Part shown: piece by piece, positions 41,969 to 51,570 of the stretch
Numbering within the stretch: position 1 is the first letter of the stretch
Layout of the letters: every line of letters begins with the position of its first letter
Source: Pseudarthrobacter sp. NBSH8
GTDB taxonomy: Bacteria > Actinomycetota > Actinomycetes > Actinomycetales > Micrococcaceae
Direction: 5' to 3'
Assembly (NCBI RefSeq): GCF_014217545.1
Contig: NZ_CP043178.1
Location: 2,418,001-2,482,000 of the forward strand
Length of the DNA: 64,000 bases
Translations under genes and position numbers: made by a program
The notes under the pieces: model-generated
Databases searched by the model: none
What the model saw: the letters and a program-made list of their open reading frames with translations, nothing else
Told to the model about the DNA's origin: nothing

Positions 41969-43153
41969 CTACACGGATTCCTTGGCCCGTTTCCAGCCGC
42001 CCCTTTCTGAAGCTGCGAGCCCCAGCAGGCCTAGCCTGCCTAACCCGGCCCGCACGGAGTCCGCGCTGAGGCCGGCAACTGCGCAAAGCTTGTCCACGGA
42101 CGTGGTGGACCGCAGCGGCAGGGCGTCAAGAAGGATCAGGTCCTCCAAAGTCAGTCCGTCATGGTCGGCCGCATGCGCGGACCCGGGCTCCGCAAGCCCC
42201 AGGCCGCTTGGGGAGGCCAACTCGGCGATCTCCGCGGCGTCAGTCACGCAGACAGCGCCGCCATCCCGGAGCAGCCGGTGGCAGCCGGCGGAGTTGGCGC
42301 TGTGCACCGACCCCGGCACAGCTCCCACCGCCCGTCCAAGGCTCTCCGCGTGGTGCGCCGTATTCAGCGCACCGGACCGCCAGCGGGCTTCCACCACAAC
42401 CGTCACGGCGGCCAGGGCCGCGATCAGCCTGTTCCGCTGGAGAAAGCGGTAGCGGGTGGGCGCCGAGCCCGGCGGCACCTCGGCGAGAACCGCTCCCTGG
42501 TTGCAGACCGCCCGCAGAAGATCCTCGTTTCCGGACGGGTAGAACCGGTCCACACCACCAGCCATCACCGCGATGGTAGGTACCGCCGCTGATCCCCCGG
42601 CCAGTGCTGCACGGTGCGCGTGGGCGTCGATGCCGTACGCGCCCCCGGAAACCACGGTGAAGCCCCGCTGAGCCAGGGAGTAGGCCAGGTCCCCGGTCAC
42701 CGACGCGCCGTAGCTGGTGCTGTCGCGGGACCCCACCAGCGCCACGCTCCGGGCGGGACCGGGAAGCTCCTGTTCCAGGCCCCGCCACCACAGACAGAGA
42801 GGTTCCTGCATCCCAAGGTCGCCGAGCTGGGCAGGCCAGAGGTCGTCCGCCGGGACAAGCAGCCGGCCGCCAAGGCGTGCCATGGTGGCCAGGTCACGCT
42901 CGGGCGCCAGATCCGGAATGCGGGGCGCCCAGCGTCTGAGGCAGGCAGCCATCCCGGCCCAGCTGGTTCCGGCACCGTTGTCCGCCAGCAATCCGCTGAT
43001 CTCCCGTTCCAGTGCCGGGCCGGCGGCCGCCTGTCCGGTGGCGATTTTCAAGGCGTCGAGTGCACCGGTGGCCTGCACGAGGGCCAGTCCGGCAGCGTCC
43101 TGCGGTTCCATAAGCCGCGACAAGGCGGCCCGGGCGATCCGTTCGTTGTCCAT
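41969..43153 (-). CDS. dprA: DNA-processing protein DprA
   Basis: A 394-residue protein of the DprA/Smf family, which binds incoming single-stranded DNA and loads RecA during transformation. The Rossmann-like core holds ARSVALVGSRDSTSYG, VVSGGAYGIDAHAHRAAL and VMAGGVDRFYP, and a C-terminal winged-helix region begins near LEDLILLDALP. Start 43153 was used (AAGGAAGAG upstream); a GTG at 43171 overlapping the comM stop would add six residues. It is coupled to the comM-like gene, a pairing common in actinobacteria. No comEC is in the window. Confidence 0.93.
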   Translation of the reverse strand: MDNERIARAALSRLMEPQDAAGLALVQATGALDALKIATGQAAAGPALEREISGLLADNGAGTSWAGMAACLRRWAPRIPDLAPERDLATMARLGGRLLVPADDLWPAQLGDLGMQEPLCLWWRGLEQELPGPARSVALVGSRDSTSYGASVTGDLAYSLAQRGFTVVSGGAYGIDAHAHRAALAGGSAAVPTIAVMAGGVDRFYPSGNEDLLRAVCNQGAVLAEVPPGSAPTRYRFLQRNRLIAALAAVTVVVEARWRSGALNTAHHAESLGRAVGAVPGSVHSANSAGCHRLLRDGGAVCVTDAAEIAELASPSGLGLAEPGSAHAADHDGLTLEDLILLDALPLRSTTSVDKLCAVAGLSADSVRAGLGRLGLLGLAASERGGWKRAKESV

Positions 43154-43167
43154 GTGGTTCTCTTCCT

Positions 43168-44712
43168 TCACACAGCTGCCGAGGCAGCCTGCCGGAGGCC
43201 AAGGGCCTGGCCGATGTCGTTGGTGTCGGGCATATCGCGGTGCGACAGGTCCGCCAGTGTCCAGGCCAGCCGCAGAACCCTGTCATAGCCCCTGGCGGTC
43301 AGCACGCCCCGCTCCAGTGAGTGGTCCAGGATCCGGGTGGCGCCGGCCGGCAACCGCAGGGCCCCACGGAGAATCCGGCCGGGCACCTGCGAGTTCGTAT
43401 CCATCCCGAGCGGCTGCAGCCGTTCGGCCTGCCGTCGGCGTGCGTCACCGACCCGCCGGGCCACGGCGGCTGTATCTTCTTCGGCGCCCGCCTGGCCGAA
43501 GTCGGCCAGCGACACGCGCTCCACCTGCAGCTGGATATCAACCCGGTCCAGCAGCGGACCGGACATCCTGGCCACGTAGCGTCGCCGCATCATCGGCGTG
43601 CACGTGCAGTCCAGGCCCTTCCCCGAAGCCTTGCCGCAGGGACACGGGTTGGCGGCAAGCACCAGCTGGAACCGTGCAGGATAGGCCGCCGTTCCGGCCG
43701 AGCGGTGTATGACCAGCTCCCCGCTCTCCAGGGGCTGGCGAAGGGCGTCCAGGACTCGCCGTTCGTATTCCGGGGCTTCGTCCAGGAACAGGACTCCGCG
43801 GTGGGCGCGTGATGCCGCACCCGGCCGGGGCAACCCCGATCCTCCGCCGATAATGGCGGCCGCTGTGGCCGAATGATGCGGATTTTCGAACGGCGGCCGC
43901 CGCACAAGCTGAACGGCGGATGAGGGAAGACCGCAGAGCGAGTGGATGGCGGTGACTTCCATGGCCTCGTTGTCAGCAAGGTCCGGCAGGAGACCGGGAA
44001 GTCTTTCGGCCAGCATGGTCTTGCCCGCTCCCGGAGGTCCGGTCAGGAGCAGATGGTGTGCCCCGGCCGCGGCCACCTCGAGTGCACGTCTGGCTTCACC
44101 CTGGCCGGAGACGTCTGCCATGTCAGGTACGGTCTGAGCCCCCGGTTCGGAATAACAGTGTGCGGCCTCGTCCTCCGGTTCGAAGTCCAGTGCGAGCTCC
44201 TGCGGGTCGGCACCGAAATCGAGCGCAAGCCGTGCCAGCGTCCGGTATCCGCGGACGTTGGCTCCGGGAACCAGTGACGCCTCGCCGAGGTTGGCGTGTG
44301 CCACCACCACGTCCGGATAGCCGGCCTGGACCGATGCCATCACTGCCGGCAGTATCCCGCGCACCGGCCGCAGCCGGCCATCCAACCCGAGTTCGGCAAT
44401 GAAGACGGTCTGTCCAGTGGGCTTGATGTCATTTGCGGCCCTCAGGACCGCCATGGTCACGGCAAGGTCAAAGCCGGAACCACGTTTGGGCAGCGACGCC
44501 GGGATGAGGTTGGCCGTGATCTTCCGCCGGCTTAACGGAATTCCGGAATTTTTGGCCGCGGAACGTATCCGCTCCTTGGCCTCGTTGAGCGCGGCATCCG
44601 GCAGGCCCAGGATCACAAATGCCGGCAAAGTCTGGCCGATGTCGGCTTCCACCTCGACGATGTACCCGTTCAAACCCACCAGCGCCACGGAGTAGGCCCG
44701 GCCCAGCGCCAT
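43168..44712 (-). CDS. comM: YifB/ComM-type Mg chelatase-like AAA ATPase
   Basis: A 514-residue AAA+ ATPase; the related ComM of other bacteria is a helicase that aids branch migration in transformation. It starts MALGRAYSVALVGLNGYIVEV without the first residue trimmed, has the N-terminal Lon-like domain, Walker A GPPGAGKTML around residue 223, Walker B GVLFLDEAPEYE, and the cysteine cluster NPCPCGKASGKGLDCTC. It is immediately after yraN (stop and start adjacent) and before dprA. Confidence 0.93.
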   Translation of the reverse strand: MALGRAYSVALVGLNGYIVEVEADIGQTLPAFVILGLPDAALNEAKERIRSAAKNSGIPLSRRKITANLIPASLPKRGSGFDLAVTMAVLRAANDIKPTGQTVFIAELGLDGRLRPVRGILPAVMASVQAGYPDVVVAHANLGEASLVPGANVRGYRTLARLALDFGADPQELALDFEPEDEAAHCYSEPGAQTVPDMADVSGQGEARRALEVAAAGAHHLLLTGPPGAGKTMLAERLPGLLPDLADNEAMEVTAIHSLCGLPSSAVQLVRRPPFENPHHSATAAAIIGGGSGLPRPGAASRAHRGVLFLDEAPEYERRVLDALRQPLESGELVIHRSAGTAAYPARFQLVLAANPCPCGKASGKGLDCTCTPMMRRRYVARMSGPLLDRVDIQLQVERVSLADFGQAGAEEDTAAVARRVGDARRRQAERLQPLGMDTNSQVPGRILRGALRLPAGATRILDHSLERGVLTARGYDRVLRLAWTLADLSHRDMPDTNDIGQALGLRQAASAAV

Positions 44713-45069
44713 CTACCCCACCCCCTTGAGGTGTTCCACCAGGGGTTCGCCGGCGCCGTCGTCCACCACGGCAATGACGTCCACGCGCCGTAGCGGCATC
44801 CGCAGCTCCCGGTCCCGGCACCACGCCGAACCAAGCCGATGCAGCCGGGCGAGTTTGTCCGGCCCCACGGCTTCGAACGGGTGCCCGTAGTCCAGGGAAC
44901 GGCGGGTCTTCACCTCAGCAATCACCAGGGAGTCCCCGTCGAGGGCCACAATGTCTATTTCACCTTCGGTGCAGCGCCAGTTGCGTTCCACCACCAGCAT
45001 GCCGAGCGATTCAAGATAGCCGGCGGCGAGCTCCTCGCCGCGCCGGCCCAACAGGTCTTTGGATTTCAT
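44713..45069 (-). CDS. YraN/UPF0102 family nuclease-like protein
   Basis: A 118-residue protein of the UPF0102 family with a restriction-endonuclease-like fold. Blocks are GRRGEELAAGYLESLG, the catalytic-type EGEIDIVALDGDSLVIAEVK (E, D and ExK pattern), and the C-terminal RVDVIAV. Its substrate is unknown, but it is conserved next to comM and rnhB in many bacteria, which suggests a DNA-related role. The stop abuts the comM start. Confidence 0.9.
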   Translation of the reverse strand: MKSKDLLGRRGEELAAGYLESLGMLVVERNWRCTEGEIDIVALDGDSLVIAEVKTRRSLDYGHPFEAVGPDKLARLHRLGSAWCRDRELRMPLRRVDVIAVVDDGAGEPLVEHLKGVG

Positions 45070-45192
45070 TTCTACCTCCGCAACCAGCCTGCAGTGGCAG
45101 GACAGCGGAGGACAGGAAGCTACTGGTGTATGTGAGTAACCCCGGAAAATCGCCCGAATACAGCGGCGCTGTGGAGGAACAGTGCGCCGGCG

Positions 45193-45519
45193 TCAGTTGC
45201 CGAGGTCAACATCCTTCGGCAGGGCGAGTTCCTCGTTACGGGGCAGTTCTTCGACGTTGACATCCTTGAACGTCAGGACGCGGACAGTCTTGACGAACCG
45301 TGCCGAGCGGTACACATCCCACACCCAGGCATCCTGCAACGTCAGGTCGAAGTAGACCTCGCCGTCGGCGCTTCGGGCCTGCAGGTCAACGTGGTTTGCG
45401 AGGTAAAAGCGGCGTTCAGTCTCGACAACGTAGCTGAAGAGCCCGACAACATCGCGGTATTCACGGTAGAGCTGCAGCTCCATGTCGGTTTCATAGTTTT
45501 CAAGATCCTCAGCACTCAT
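45193..45519 (-). CDS. DUF2469 family protein
   Basis: A 108-residue actinobacterial protein of unknown function, typically between rnhB and yraN. It begins MSAEDLENYETDMELQLYRE and contains DVVGLFSYVVETERRFYLAN and YFDLTLQDAWVWDVYR. The ATG at 45519 follows GGAAG. Its acidic and aromatic make-up suggests a soluble regulatory or binding protein, but no activity can be inferred. Confidence 0.9.
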   Translation of the reverse strand: MSAEDLENYETDMELQLYREYRDVVGLFSYVVETERRFYLANHVDLQARSADGEVYFDLTLQDAWVWDVYRSARFVKTVRVLTFKDVNVEELPRNEELALPKDVDLGN

Positions 45520-45612
45520 GCTTCCATCTTGCACCATCCGGGGCGCCGCACTCGCAGCGTCCGCGCCGCATGAGCCCTACACCAGTGCGGCAGGCACCAG
45601 TACGGCAAGGAA

Positions 45613-46368
45613 TCAGAGTTCGCCGCCCAGAAGGTTCCAGCTCACCCGGTGGTATGGCGTGGCTCCAGCGGCGCGGAGCGCGTCCCGGTGAATTGCGGTG
45701 GCGTAGCCCTTGTTGACGTCCCAGCCAAACTCGGGGTATTCACTGTGCAGGCCGCGCATTTGCTCGTCGCGTTCCACCTTCGCAATCACGCTGGCGGCGG
45801 CCACGCTCAGGCACTGCATGTCCGCCTTGATCTTGGTGTGGACGGGGGCCGTGCATGCGAAGTCCACCGGTGGCTCGTCAAACAGGGAAGGCTGCCCGGC
45901 GGGCGAGAGCCAGTTGTGACTGCCATCGAGGAGCACCACATCCGGGCTGATGCCAGCCGCAAGGATGTCCTGCCAGGCGCGCGTACCGGCCAGCCGCAGC
46001 GCAGCAATGATGCCCAATGCATCGATCTCGCGCGCGGAAGCGTGCCCGACGGCGGACGCAACACTCCAGCGTCGGACCAGGGGTTCCAGCCTCTCCCGTT
46101 CGGCGGGGCTGAGCAGCTTGCTGTCCCGCACACCGGCCAAGGGCTTCTGGGTGTGGAGGTCCACGACGGCGATCCCGACGCTCACAGGTCCTGCCAGCGC
46201 TCCGCGGCCCACTTCGTCCACGCCCGCCAGGTAGCGGGCACCTTGCGCTTTGAAGGTCCGCTCGTGCCGCAGCGTCGGTGCTTTGGAGCGGACCCTGGAC
46301 GTAAGGCGGGCCGGAGCCGTGGCTGAGACCGTGGCCGGAGCCGGAGTGGCCGGCATCACTGCGGACAC
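45613..46368 (-). CDS. rnhB: Ribonuclease HII
   Basis: It cuts the RNA strand of RNA-DNA hybrids, including single ribonucleotides in DNA. The 251-residue protein has the catalytic pair in [15 protein letters not shown] (D51, E52), further acidic residues in [10 protein letters not shown], and the block [22 protein letters not shown]. About 40 extra N-terminal residues, rich in Ala, Pro and Thr, precede the core. GTG 46368 has GGGAGG at good spacing; an ATG four codons later is an alternative. It starts two bases from the lepB stop. Confidence 0.94.
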   Translation of the reverse strand: MSAVMPATPAPATVSATAPARLTSRVRSKAPTLRHERTFKAQGARYLAGVDEVGRGALAGPVSVGIAVVDLHTQKPLAGVRDSKLLSPAERERLEPLVRRWSVASAVGHASAREIDALGIIAALRLAGTRAWQDILAAGISPDVVLLDGSHNWLSPAGQPSLFDEPPVDFACTAPVHTKIKADMQCLSVAAASVIAKVERDEQMRGLHSEYPEFGWDVNKGYATAIHRDALRAAGATPYHRVSWNLLGGEL

Positions 46369-46370
46369 TG

Positions 46371-47267
46371 CTAGCCTCCCGCAGGCACGTTCCGGAAGAC
46401 GGCCGGATAGTTGTCAAGGACCGTGATCCGGTTCAGCGGCCACGCGATGACGGCGGCTTTGCCTTCCACGTCCACGAGGTCGACGAATCCGCCATCGGAC
46501 TCCATGTGCGAGCGGGAATCCGCGGAGTGGTTCCGGTTATCGCCCATGACCCAGACCTTTCCTTCCGGAACAACGACGTCGAAGGCACGGATCTGCGGTT
46601 CTTCAGCCCCGTTGACATAGGTTTCATCAATAGGGGATCCGTTGACGGTCAGTCTACCGCCGTCGTCGCAGCAGATCACCTCGTCACCGGGCAGCCCGAT
46701 GACGCGTTTGACGAGGTGCTGCTCGGAGTTGTCCGGGAGCAGTCCCACAAATGTCAGGCCGTCCTGGACCCAGGTGAACGGTCCCTTCGCTTCATCCGGC
46801 ACGGTGCTCAGCCAACCCTTGGTGTCACGGAACACCACAACGTCGCCCCGAGAGAGGGAAAACGGCTCCGGAACAAGCAGGTTTACGAAGATGCGGTCGT
46901 TGACGTCCAGGGTGCTGACCATGGATTCTGACGGAATATAGAACGCGCGGAACAGGAAGGTCTTGATCAGGAAGGACAGCACCACGGCGATCACCACCAC
47001 CGTGGCAACCTCCTTCAGCCAGACAAAGAGCTGGCTGGGCGCGGCGGGCGCTGTAGGCGGAGCCGCGGATCGCCTGCCGGACGGCGGCGCCGACGGGCTG
47101 CCGACCGCCACGTCGTCTGAGTCGCCGCGGTTGGCAGTAACGTCTTCGGCAATCACATCGTCGGAGGTCCTGCCGCCGGAAATCGTATTGGCGGACATGC
47201 CGTCGGCGTCGGCACCGGGGGCGCCGTCGCGAGGCGGCTCGGGTGTCCGGGCATTGTTCTCGGGCAT
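46371..47267 (-). CDS. lepB: Signal peptidase I, first of two
   Basis: It removes signal peptides outside the membrane. The 298-residue protein has an N-terminal cytoplasmic region of about 80 disordered residues, one membrane segment ([19 protein letters not shown], about 88-106), the nucleophile S115 in IPSESM and the catalytic lysine in [12 protein letters not shown], then [13 protein letters not shown]. It directly follows a second, shorter signal peptidase gene (stop and start adjacent), so the pair arose by duplication. Confidence 0.95.
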   Translation of the reverse strand: MPENNARTPEPPRDGAPGADADGMSANTISGGRTSDDVIAEDVTANRGDSDDVAVGSPSAPPSGRRSAAPPTAPAAPSQLFVWLKEVATVVVIAVVLSFLIKTFLFRAFYIPSESMVSTLDVNDRIFVNLLVPEPFSLSRGDVVVFRDTKGWLSTVPDEAKGPFTWVQDGLTFVGLLPDNSEQHLVKRVIGLPGDEVICCDDGGRLTVNGSPIDETYVNGAEEPQIRAFDVVVPEGKVWVMGDNRNHSADSRSHMESDGGFVDLVDVEGKAAVIAWPLNRITVLDNYPAVFRNVPAGG

Positions 47268-47945
47268 TTACTGTCCGTCCTCTGTTGTTGATCCTGCCGC
47301 TGACGGCCGTAGTACTGCAGCAAATCTATCAAGTGGCCAGACGATCTGGACCGGCCTGCCGATGACACGATCCATCGGCACCATGCCACCGCCGGGCGCA
47401 CCGAGCAGGCTGCGCGAATCAGCAGACGCCGAGCGATGGTCACCGAGCAGCCACAGTCTCCCGTCGGGCACCACCGCGCTGAAGATCTGCTTGCTTGGGC
47501 TGTCTCCGTCGAACAGGTACGGCTCATCTAGTGCCTGACCGTTGACGGTGATCTTTCCGTCTGCATCGCAGCAGACCACGGTCTCCCCCGGCAGGCCAAT
47601 AACTCGCTTCACGTATGTGGTGTCACTGCCGGCCAAGCCTAGCCACTGACCCGCCGCGGCCACGGAATCCAGAAGGGGGCCCTTCCCACTGTTCAGGGGA
47701 GCGAACGATCCCCTGCCATCGAAAACCACAATGTCGCCTCGCCGGATGGGTTCGGTATGGAAGTCTGTCCTCGAGACCAGGATACGGTCCCCGTTAGCAA
47801 GGATCGGCTCCATGGACTCGGACGGAATGTAGTAGACATCCAGCAACAGGGAACGAACCAGGCCGCTGACAGCCACGGCCAGGAGAACCGCCAGGAACAC
47901 AAAACGCCAGCCCATTCTTCTGGGCTGGCGTTTTGTGTGGTCCAT
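47268..47945 (-). CDS. lepB: Signal peptidase I, second copy
   Basis: A 225-residue paralogue of the next gene with a short N-terminus, one membrane segment (residues about 14-35), nucleophile S44 in YYIPSESM, lysine in [13 protein letters not shown] and LWLLGDHRSASADSR. The usual N of GDN is replaced by H (GDHRS). ATG 47945 has AGGA nine bases ahead; an in-frame ATG at 47915 would begin at the membrane segment. An 18-bp perfect inverted repeat covers codons 3 to 16, so translation or transcription into the lepB pair may be regulated. Confidence 0.92.
   Translation of the reverse strand: MDHTKRQPRRMGWRFVFLAVLLAVAVSGLVRSLLLDVYYIPSESMEPILANGDRILVSRTDFHTEPIRRGDIVVFDGRGSFAPLNSGKGPLLDSVAAAGQWLGLAGSDTTYVKRVIGLPGETVVCCDADGKITVNGQALDEPYLFDGDSPSKQIFSAVVPDGRLWLLGDHRSASADSRSLLGAPGGGMVPMDRVIGRPVQIVWPLDRFAAVLRPSAAGSTTEDGQ
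47897..47938 (-). repeat. Perfect 18-bp inverted repeat across the start of the second lepB
   Basis: Positions 47897-47914 pair exactly with 47921-47938 around a six-base loop. On the minus strand the 3' arm ends in GCGTTTTGTG. It looks like a terminator after rplS, but it is inside the N-terminal codons of lepB. It could attenuate transcription between rplS and the signal peptidases. Confidence 0.7.
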
Positions 47946-48029
47946 GATCCGTATTCCTGGGGCGCTGTTGCGAAGGGCTCCGGCGCTGGCCTGGTCCGGC
48001 TGGGGCCTGCTTTGTAGGTCCCTGAGGAC

Positions 48030-48389
48030 TTACTTCTTGGGCTGGAAGTCGCGCTTTTCCTTGATCTTTGCAGCCTTGCCGCGCAGGTCGCGCATGTAGT
48101 ACAGCTTTGCGCGACGCACGTCACCCTTGGAGACGACCTCGATCTTGTCGATGATCGGGGAGTGTACCGGGAAGGTACGCTCCACACCGACGCCGAAGGA
48201 GACCTTGCGGATGGTGAAGGTTTCGCGCAGACCGTCGCCGTGGCGGCCCAGGACGAAGCCCTGGAATACCTGGACACGGGAGTTCTTGCCTTCGATGATG
48301 TTCACGTGAACCTTGAGGGTGTCACCCGCGCGGAAGACGGGAACATCGGTGCGCAGCGAGGCTGCATCTACGGAATCGAGAATATGCAT
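48030..48389 (-). CDS. rplS: 50S ribosomal protein L19
   Basis: A 119-residue ribosomal protein at the interface of the subunits. It contains [38 protein letters not shown] and the C-terminal [20 protein letters not shown]. The ATG follows AGGAGTGCAATC. It is downstream of trmD by 243 bases, so it may have its own promoter, and is followed by the signal peptidase pair. Confidence 0.97.
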   Translation of the reverse strand: MHILDSVDAASLRTDVPVFRAGDTLKVHVNIIEGKNSRVQVFQGFVLGRHGDGLRETFTIRKVSFGVGVERTFPVHSPIIDKIEVVSKGDVRRAKLYYMRDLRGKAAKIKEKRDFQPKK

Positions 48390-48632
48390 GATTGCACTCC
48401 TGGTGAACGCCACTGGTCATTCACTTTGGGTCACGGCGGGCAAGCCCGGAAGCACCGGGAATTACCGCCGAAAGTTAAGTGGGTCCGGTTCCTTCACTGA
48501 TTGAAGGTCCCGGGGTGTCCAGCTGTTGGTGGCGCTCCCCCTGTGGCAGGTGCGGACCCAGCAGACACAAAGACTAATTTTGCCACACTCACAGGCCTAC
48601 AGCCAATCGCCGCAGACCGCTGCCGCGCCGTT

Positions 48633-49490
48633 TCAGGCTGAGGGGTCGGTTCCGGCGTCGTGGTTGGTCCCAGCCTGCCGCCGCGCCCGGAGGTGACCGT
48701 CGACGACGTCGTACCCGAGGTCGCCAAAAGCCGTCCGGTCCGCACGTGGCAGCTTCCCGGCGTCGAACGTTTCCAGCAGGTCCGGGCGGCGTTTCGCCGT
48801 CCGCCCAAATTGCTCGTGGCGGCGCCACTGCGCGATCTTCCCGTGGTTGCCGCTCAGCAGCACGGCGGGGACCTCCCTGCCCCGCCAGCTGGAGGGCTTG
48901 GTGTATACGGGATATTCCAGCAGCCCGTCCGAATGTGACTCCTCCACCAACGAATCAGGGTTGCCCACCACGCCGGGCAGCAGCCTGCCGATGGCTTCGA
49001 CCATCGCCAGAACGGCCACTTCGCCGCCGTTCAGGACATAGTCGCCAAGGCTCATGGGGCGAACCGTGAAGTGCTCTTCCGCCCACTCAATGACTCGCTC
49101 GTCGATGCCCTCATAACGACCGCAGGCGAAAACCAGCTGGTCCTCTTCGGCGAGCTCATAGGCCAGGGCCTGGCTGAAACGCTCCCCGGCCGGCGAAGGG
49201 ACGATCAGCACCGGCCTGGCGGCCATGCCCCCCGCGGCCTCGGCGCCTGCTTCGGCTTGACCGGCGCCGGCGACAGCAGCCAACGCCTGCGCCCACGGCT
49301 CGGGCTTCATCACCATGCCGGCACCGCCGCCGTACGGGGTGTCGTCCACTGATCGATGCTTGTCCGTGGTGAAATCACGCAGATCATGGACGCGCAGGTC
49401 CAGCAGGCCGTCCTGGCGGGCCTTGCCGATGAGCGAGAGTTCCAGGGGCGCCAGGTACTCCGGGAAGATACTGACGACGTCGATTCTCAT
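48633..49490 (-). CDS. trmD: tRNA (guanine-37-N1)-methyltransferase
   Basis: It methylates G37 of tRNAs next to the anticodon to prevent frameshifting. The 285-residue SPOUT enzyme has [39 protein letters not shown], the cofactor knot [15 protein letters not shown] and [15 protein letters not shown]-terminal extension of about 30 residues (ending [10 protein letters not shown]) and an alanine-rich insert near residue 80 are actinobacterial features. Its ATG directly follows the rimM stop (TAGATG). Confidence 0.96.
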   Translation of the reverse strand: MRIDVVSIFPEYLAPLELSLIGKARQDGLLDLRVHDLRDFTTDKHRSVDDTPYGGGAGMVMKPEPWAQALAAVAGAGQAEAGAEAAGGMAARPVLIVPSPAGERFSQALAYELAEEDQLVFACGRYEGIDERVIEWAEEHFTVRPMSLGDYVLNGGEVAVLAMVEAIGRLLPGVVGNPDSLVEESHSDGLLEYPVYTKPSSWRGREVPAVLLSGNHGKIAQWRRHEQFGRTAKRRPDLLETFDAGKLPRADRTAFGDLGYDVVDGHLRARRQAGTNHDAGTDPSA

Positions 49491-50036
49491 CTACGCGTTT
49501 TCCTCCGGGTCGCCGGTAGCGGCTTCGCCATCGTTGACCTCAAAAAGCCCGTCCGGCGGCGTCAGCAGGACAAAACCGCCGGCCACATTGACCTCCGGAA
49601 CGATCTGCTCCACGAACGGGACCAGGATTTCCTTGCCGTCCGGCGTTTCAACCACGAGCAGGTCCTGGACAGGCAACGTGTGCAGGGCGGCGACCTTGCC
49701 GACTACCCGCGAACCCACGCGGGCTTCGAGCCCCACGAGTTCGTGCTCGTACCAGCCTTCGTCGTCGTCCTCGTCCAGCTCTTCGGTTTCGATGAAGAGC
49801 TTGGCGCCACGCAGGGTCTCGGCTTGGTTGCGGGTTTCGATTCCCTCGAACGCGAGCAGCAGGATGTCCTTGTTCCACCGCGCACTCTCAACAATAAGGG
49901 CGCCGGCGGATGCAGGCTCCACCACAAACTCCGTACCGGGAACGAACCGGTCCCCGGGAGCATCGGTCAGCACCTGGACCGTCACTTCGCCGCGAATTCC
50001 ATGCGGTTTGCCGATTCGTGCCACCTGAAGCTGCAT
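49491..50036 (-). CDS. rimM: Ribosome maturation factor RimM
   Basis: A 181-residue factor that helps assemble the head of the 30S subunit around S19. It starts MQLQVARIGKPHGIRGEVTV (RimM domain) and the second, PRC-barrel domain contains GWYEHELVGLEA, HTLPVQDLLVVETPDGKEIL and VPFVEQIVPEVN. The ATG at 50036 follows AGAGGAACAG. It lies between khpA and trmD in the rpsP operon. Confidence 0.95.
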   Translation of the reverse strand: MQLQVARIGKPHGIRGEVTVQVLTDAPGDRFVPGTEFVVEPASAGALIVESARWNKDILLLAFEGIETRNQAETLRGAKLFIETEELDEDDDEGWYEHELVGLEARVGSRVVGKVAALHTLPVQDLLVVETPDGKEILVPFVEQIVPEVNVAGGFVLLTPPDGLFEVNDGEAATGDPEENA

Positions 50037-50147
50037 CTGTTCCTCTGTCTGTGATCGTGCCCGAATTAGGCGATGTGGTGAAAGCACTCCGGCCCCTCCA
50101 CCGTTGCTGGTGGAAGGGCCGGAGCAAAAACTGATGTTGCTGAGCGC

Positions 50148-50390
50148 TTAGCGGCGGCGGTCGGTGTCAACGACGTCGACCCTGACCGGTTCGCCGTCTG
50201 CCAGTGCTGCCACAACGGTGCGCAATGCCCGTGCGGTGCGGCCCTGGCGGCCGATCACCCGTCCCAGGTCATCCTGATGAACACGAACCTCAAGGGTGTC
50301 CCCGCGGCGGTTGTTCTTCGAGCTGACCTTGACATCGTCAGGCGAATCAACGATTCCCCGGACGAGGTGTTCGAGCGCTTCTGCCAGCAA
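50148..50390 (-). CDS. khpA: KH-domain RNA-binding protein KhpA
   Basis: An 80-residue protein with a single KH domain; the GxxG loop is in RVIGRQGRTARALRTV near residue 46. KhpA proteins bind RNA and affect cell elongation or division in Gram-positive bacteria. A TTG codon at 50390, one base after the rpsP stop, is the start, with GAGG upstream. Conserved order rpsP-khpA-rimM-trmD supports it. Confidence 0.93.
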   Translation of the reverse strand: MLAEALEHLVRGIVDSPDDVKVSSKNNRRGDTLEVRVHQDDLGRVIGRQGRTARALRTVVAALADGEPVRVDVVDTDRRR

Positions 50391-50391
50391 T

Positions 50392-50808
50392 CTACTCAGC
50401 CTCGGTGGTCTCTGCTTCGGCCGGGGCCTCGGCTGCGTCAGACTGCTTTGACTTCTTGGTGATGGCTTCCGGGATAATCACGGAACCCTTCTCCGGGGCA
50501 ACAAAGGCAACCTTCGGAGCTTTGGTCTTCAGGGTGCCTTCCTGGCCCGGGAGGCCCTTGAACTTCTGCCAGTCACCGGTGATCTTGAGGATCGCGGCAA
50601 CCTGCTCGGACGGCTGTGCGCCGACGCCGAGCCAGTACTGGGCACGGTCCGTGTCAACCTCGATGTATGAGGGCTCTTCGGTGGGGTGGTACTTGCCGAT
50701 CTCTTCGATGGCACGGCCGTCACGCTTGGAGCGTGCGTCCATAACGACGATGCGGTAGTACGGTGCGCGCATCTTGCCAAAGCGCTTAAGGCGAATCTTT
50801 ACGGCCAC
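50392..50808 (-). CDS. rpsP: 30S ribosomal protein S16
   Basis: A ribosomal protein required for 30S assembly. The core [40 protein letters not shown] and [13 protein letters not shown] is clear. The C-terminal 50 residues are an actinobacterial extension ending in an acidic Ala/Glu tail. Two GTG codons at 50820 and 50808 compete; the second gives the usual start ([10 protein letters not shown]) although AGGAG then lies 12 to 13 bases away. It is the first gene of the operon. Confidence 0.96.
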   Translation of the reverse strand: MAVKIRLKRFGKMRAPYYRIVVMDARSKRDGRAIEEIGKYHPTEEPSYIEVDTDRAQYWLGVGAQPSEQVAAILKITGDWQKFKGLPGQEGTLKTKAPKVAFVAPEKGSVIIPEAITKKSKQSDAAEAPAEAETTEAE

Positions 50809-51019
50809 TTTTGTGGTCACTCCTGTTTCAGAAAAGGGGTAAACCGACGTTCTGCACCCGTGGGGCGGGCCATACTTGAGGGTTCAAAGGACAGGATCCA
50901 AACGCGGAGAGAGGGGCCACGCAGATCGAGTACCTGTTTATTGTGCCAGATCAGCGTCCGGATTTCGACTTGACACGGACGAATGGAGCAGCGGGGCGGA
51001 CCGGCACGCCACAGCCAGC

Positions 51020-51457
51020 CTAGGACGACCAGACGTAGACACCGGTGCGCGCGGCGTCATCGATCGAGTTCGCCAGCTCGGCGACCTTCTGGACATACGT
51101 CCGGGCCTCGGCCACGCCGAAGGGCATGTCATCCTGGGCGGCCCACTTTTCAGCGACGTCATCCAGGACATTACCGTCCCCCTCAGTCTCATAACTGAGC
51201 AGGTCCGCCAGCGCACGCACCATGGCCGACGGAACCCCGAGGAGCGAATCGCTGGCCACATCAACCATGGCCAGTTCGTAGTCCGCGCCACCGGCGTGCA
51301 CCGCAGCACCGGCAAGATCGCCAAGCTGTTCGATTTCGAAATCGCTGATTCCGGGAATCCGCAGGCCCTGGCCCGCCGGGGAGCCGCCCGCATCCAGGAC
51401 GACCGCCCGCTTCAGCGCGGCATCGTGAGTGGAAACAAAAATTTCAGTGAAGCCCAT
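51020..51457 (-). CDS. Hypothetical protein
   Basis: A 145-residue frame starting MGFTEIFVSTHDAALKRAVV, with GISDFEIEQLGDLAGAAV and the C-terminal FGVAEARTYVQKVAELANSI. The pattern of strands and helices and the normal codon use support a real gene, but no family was recognised. ATG 51457 has GAGGG eight bases ahead; an ATG five codons upstream is less well placed. It lies alone between rpsP and a VOC-family gene. Confidence 0.7.
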   Translation of the reverse strand: MGFTEIFVSTHDAALKRAVVLDAGGSPAGQGLRIPGISDFEIEQLGDLAGAAVHAGGADYELAMVDVASDSLLGVPSAMVRALADLLSYETEGDGNVLDDVAEKWAAQDDMPFGVAEARTYVQKVAELANSIDDAARTGVYVWSS

Positions 51458-51570
51458 GGGAACAGCCCTCATTCCGTCGACGGTGCGGCCCGGAAGGGCT
51501 GCATCAAGTGCCGCCCCGGCCGTTCAGAATCAGCCTAGTACAACGCGCCCCGCACCTTTGGCATCCGCAC

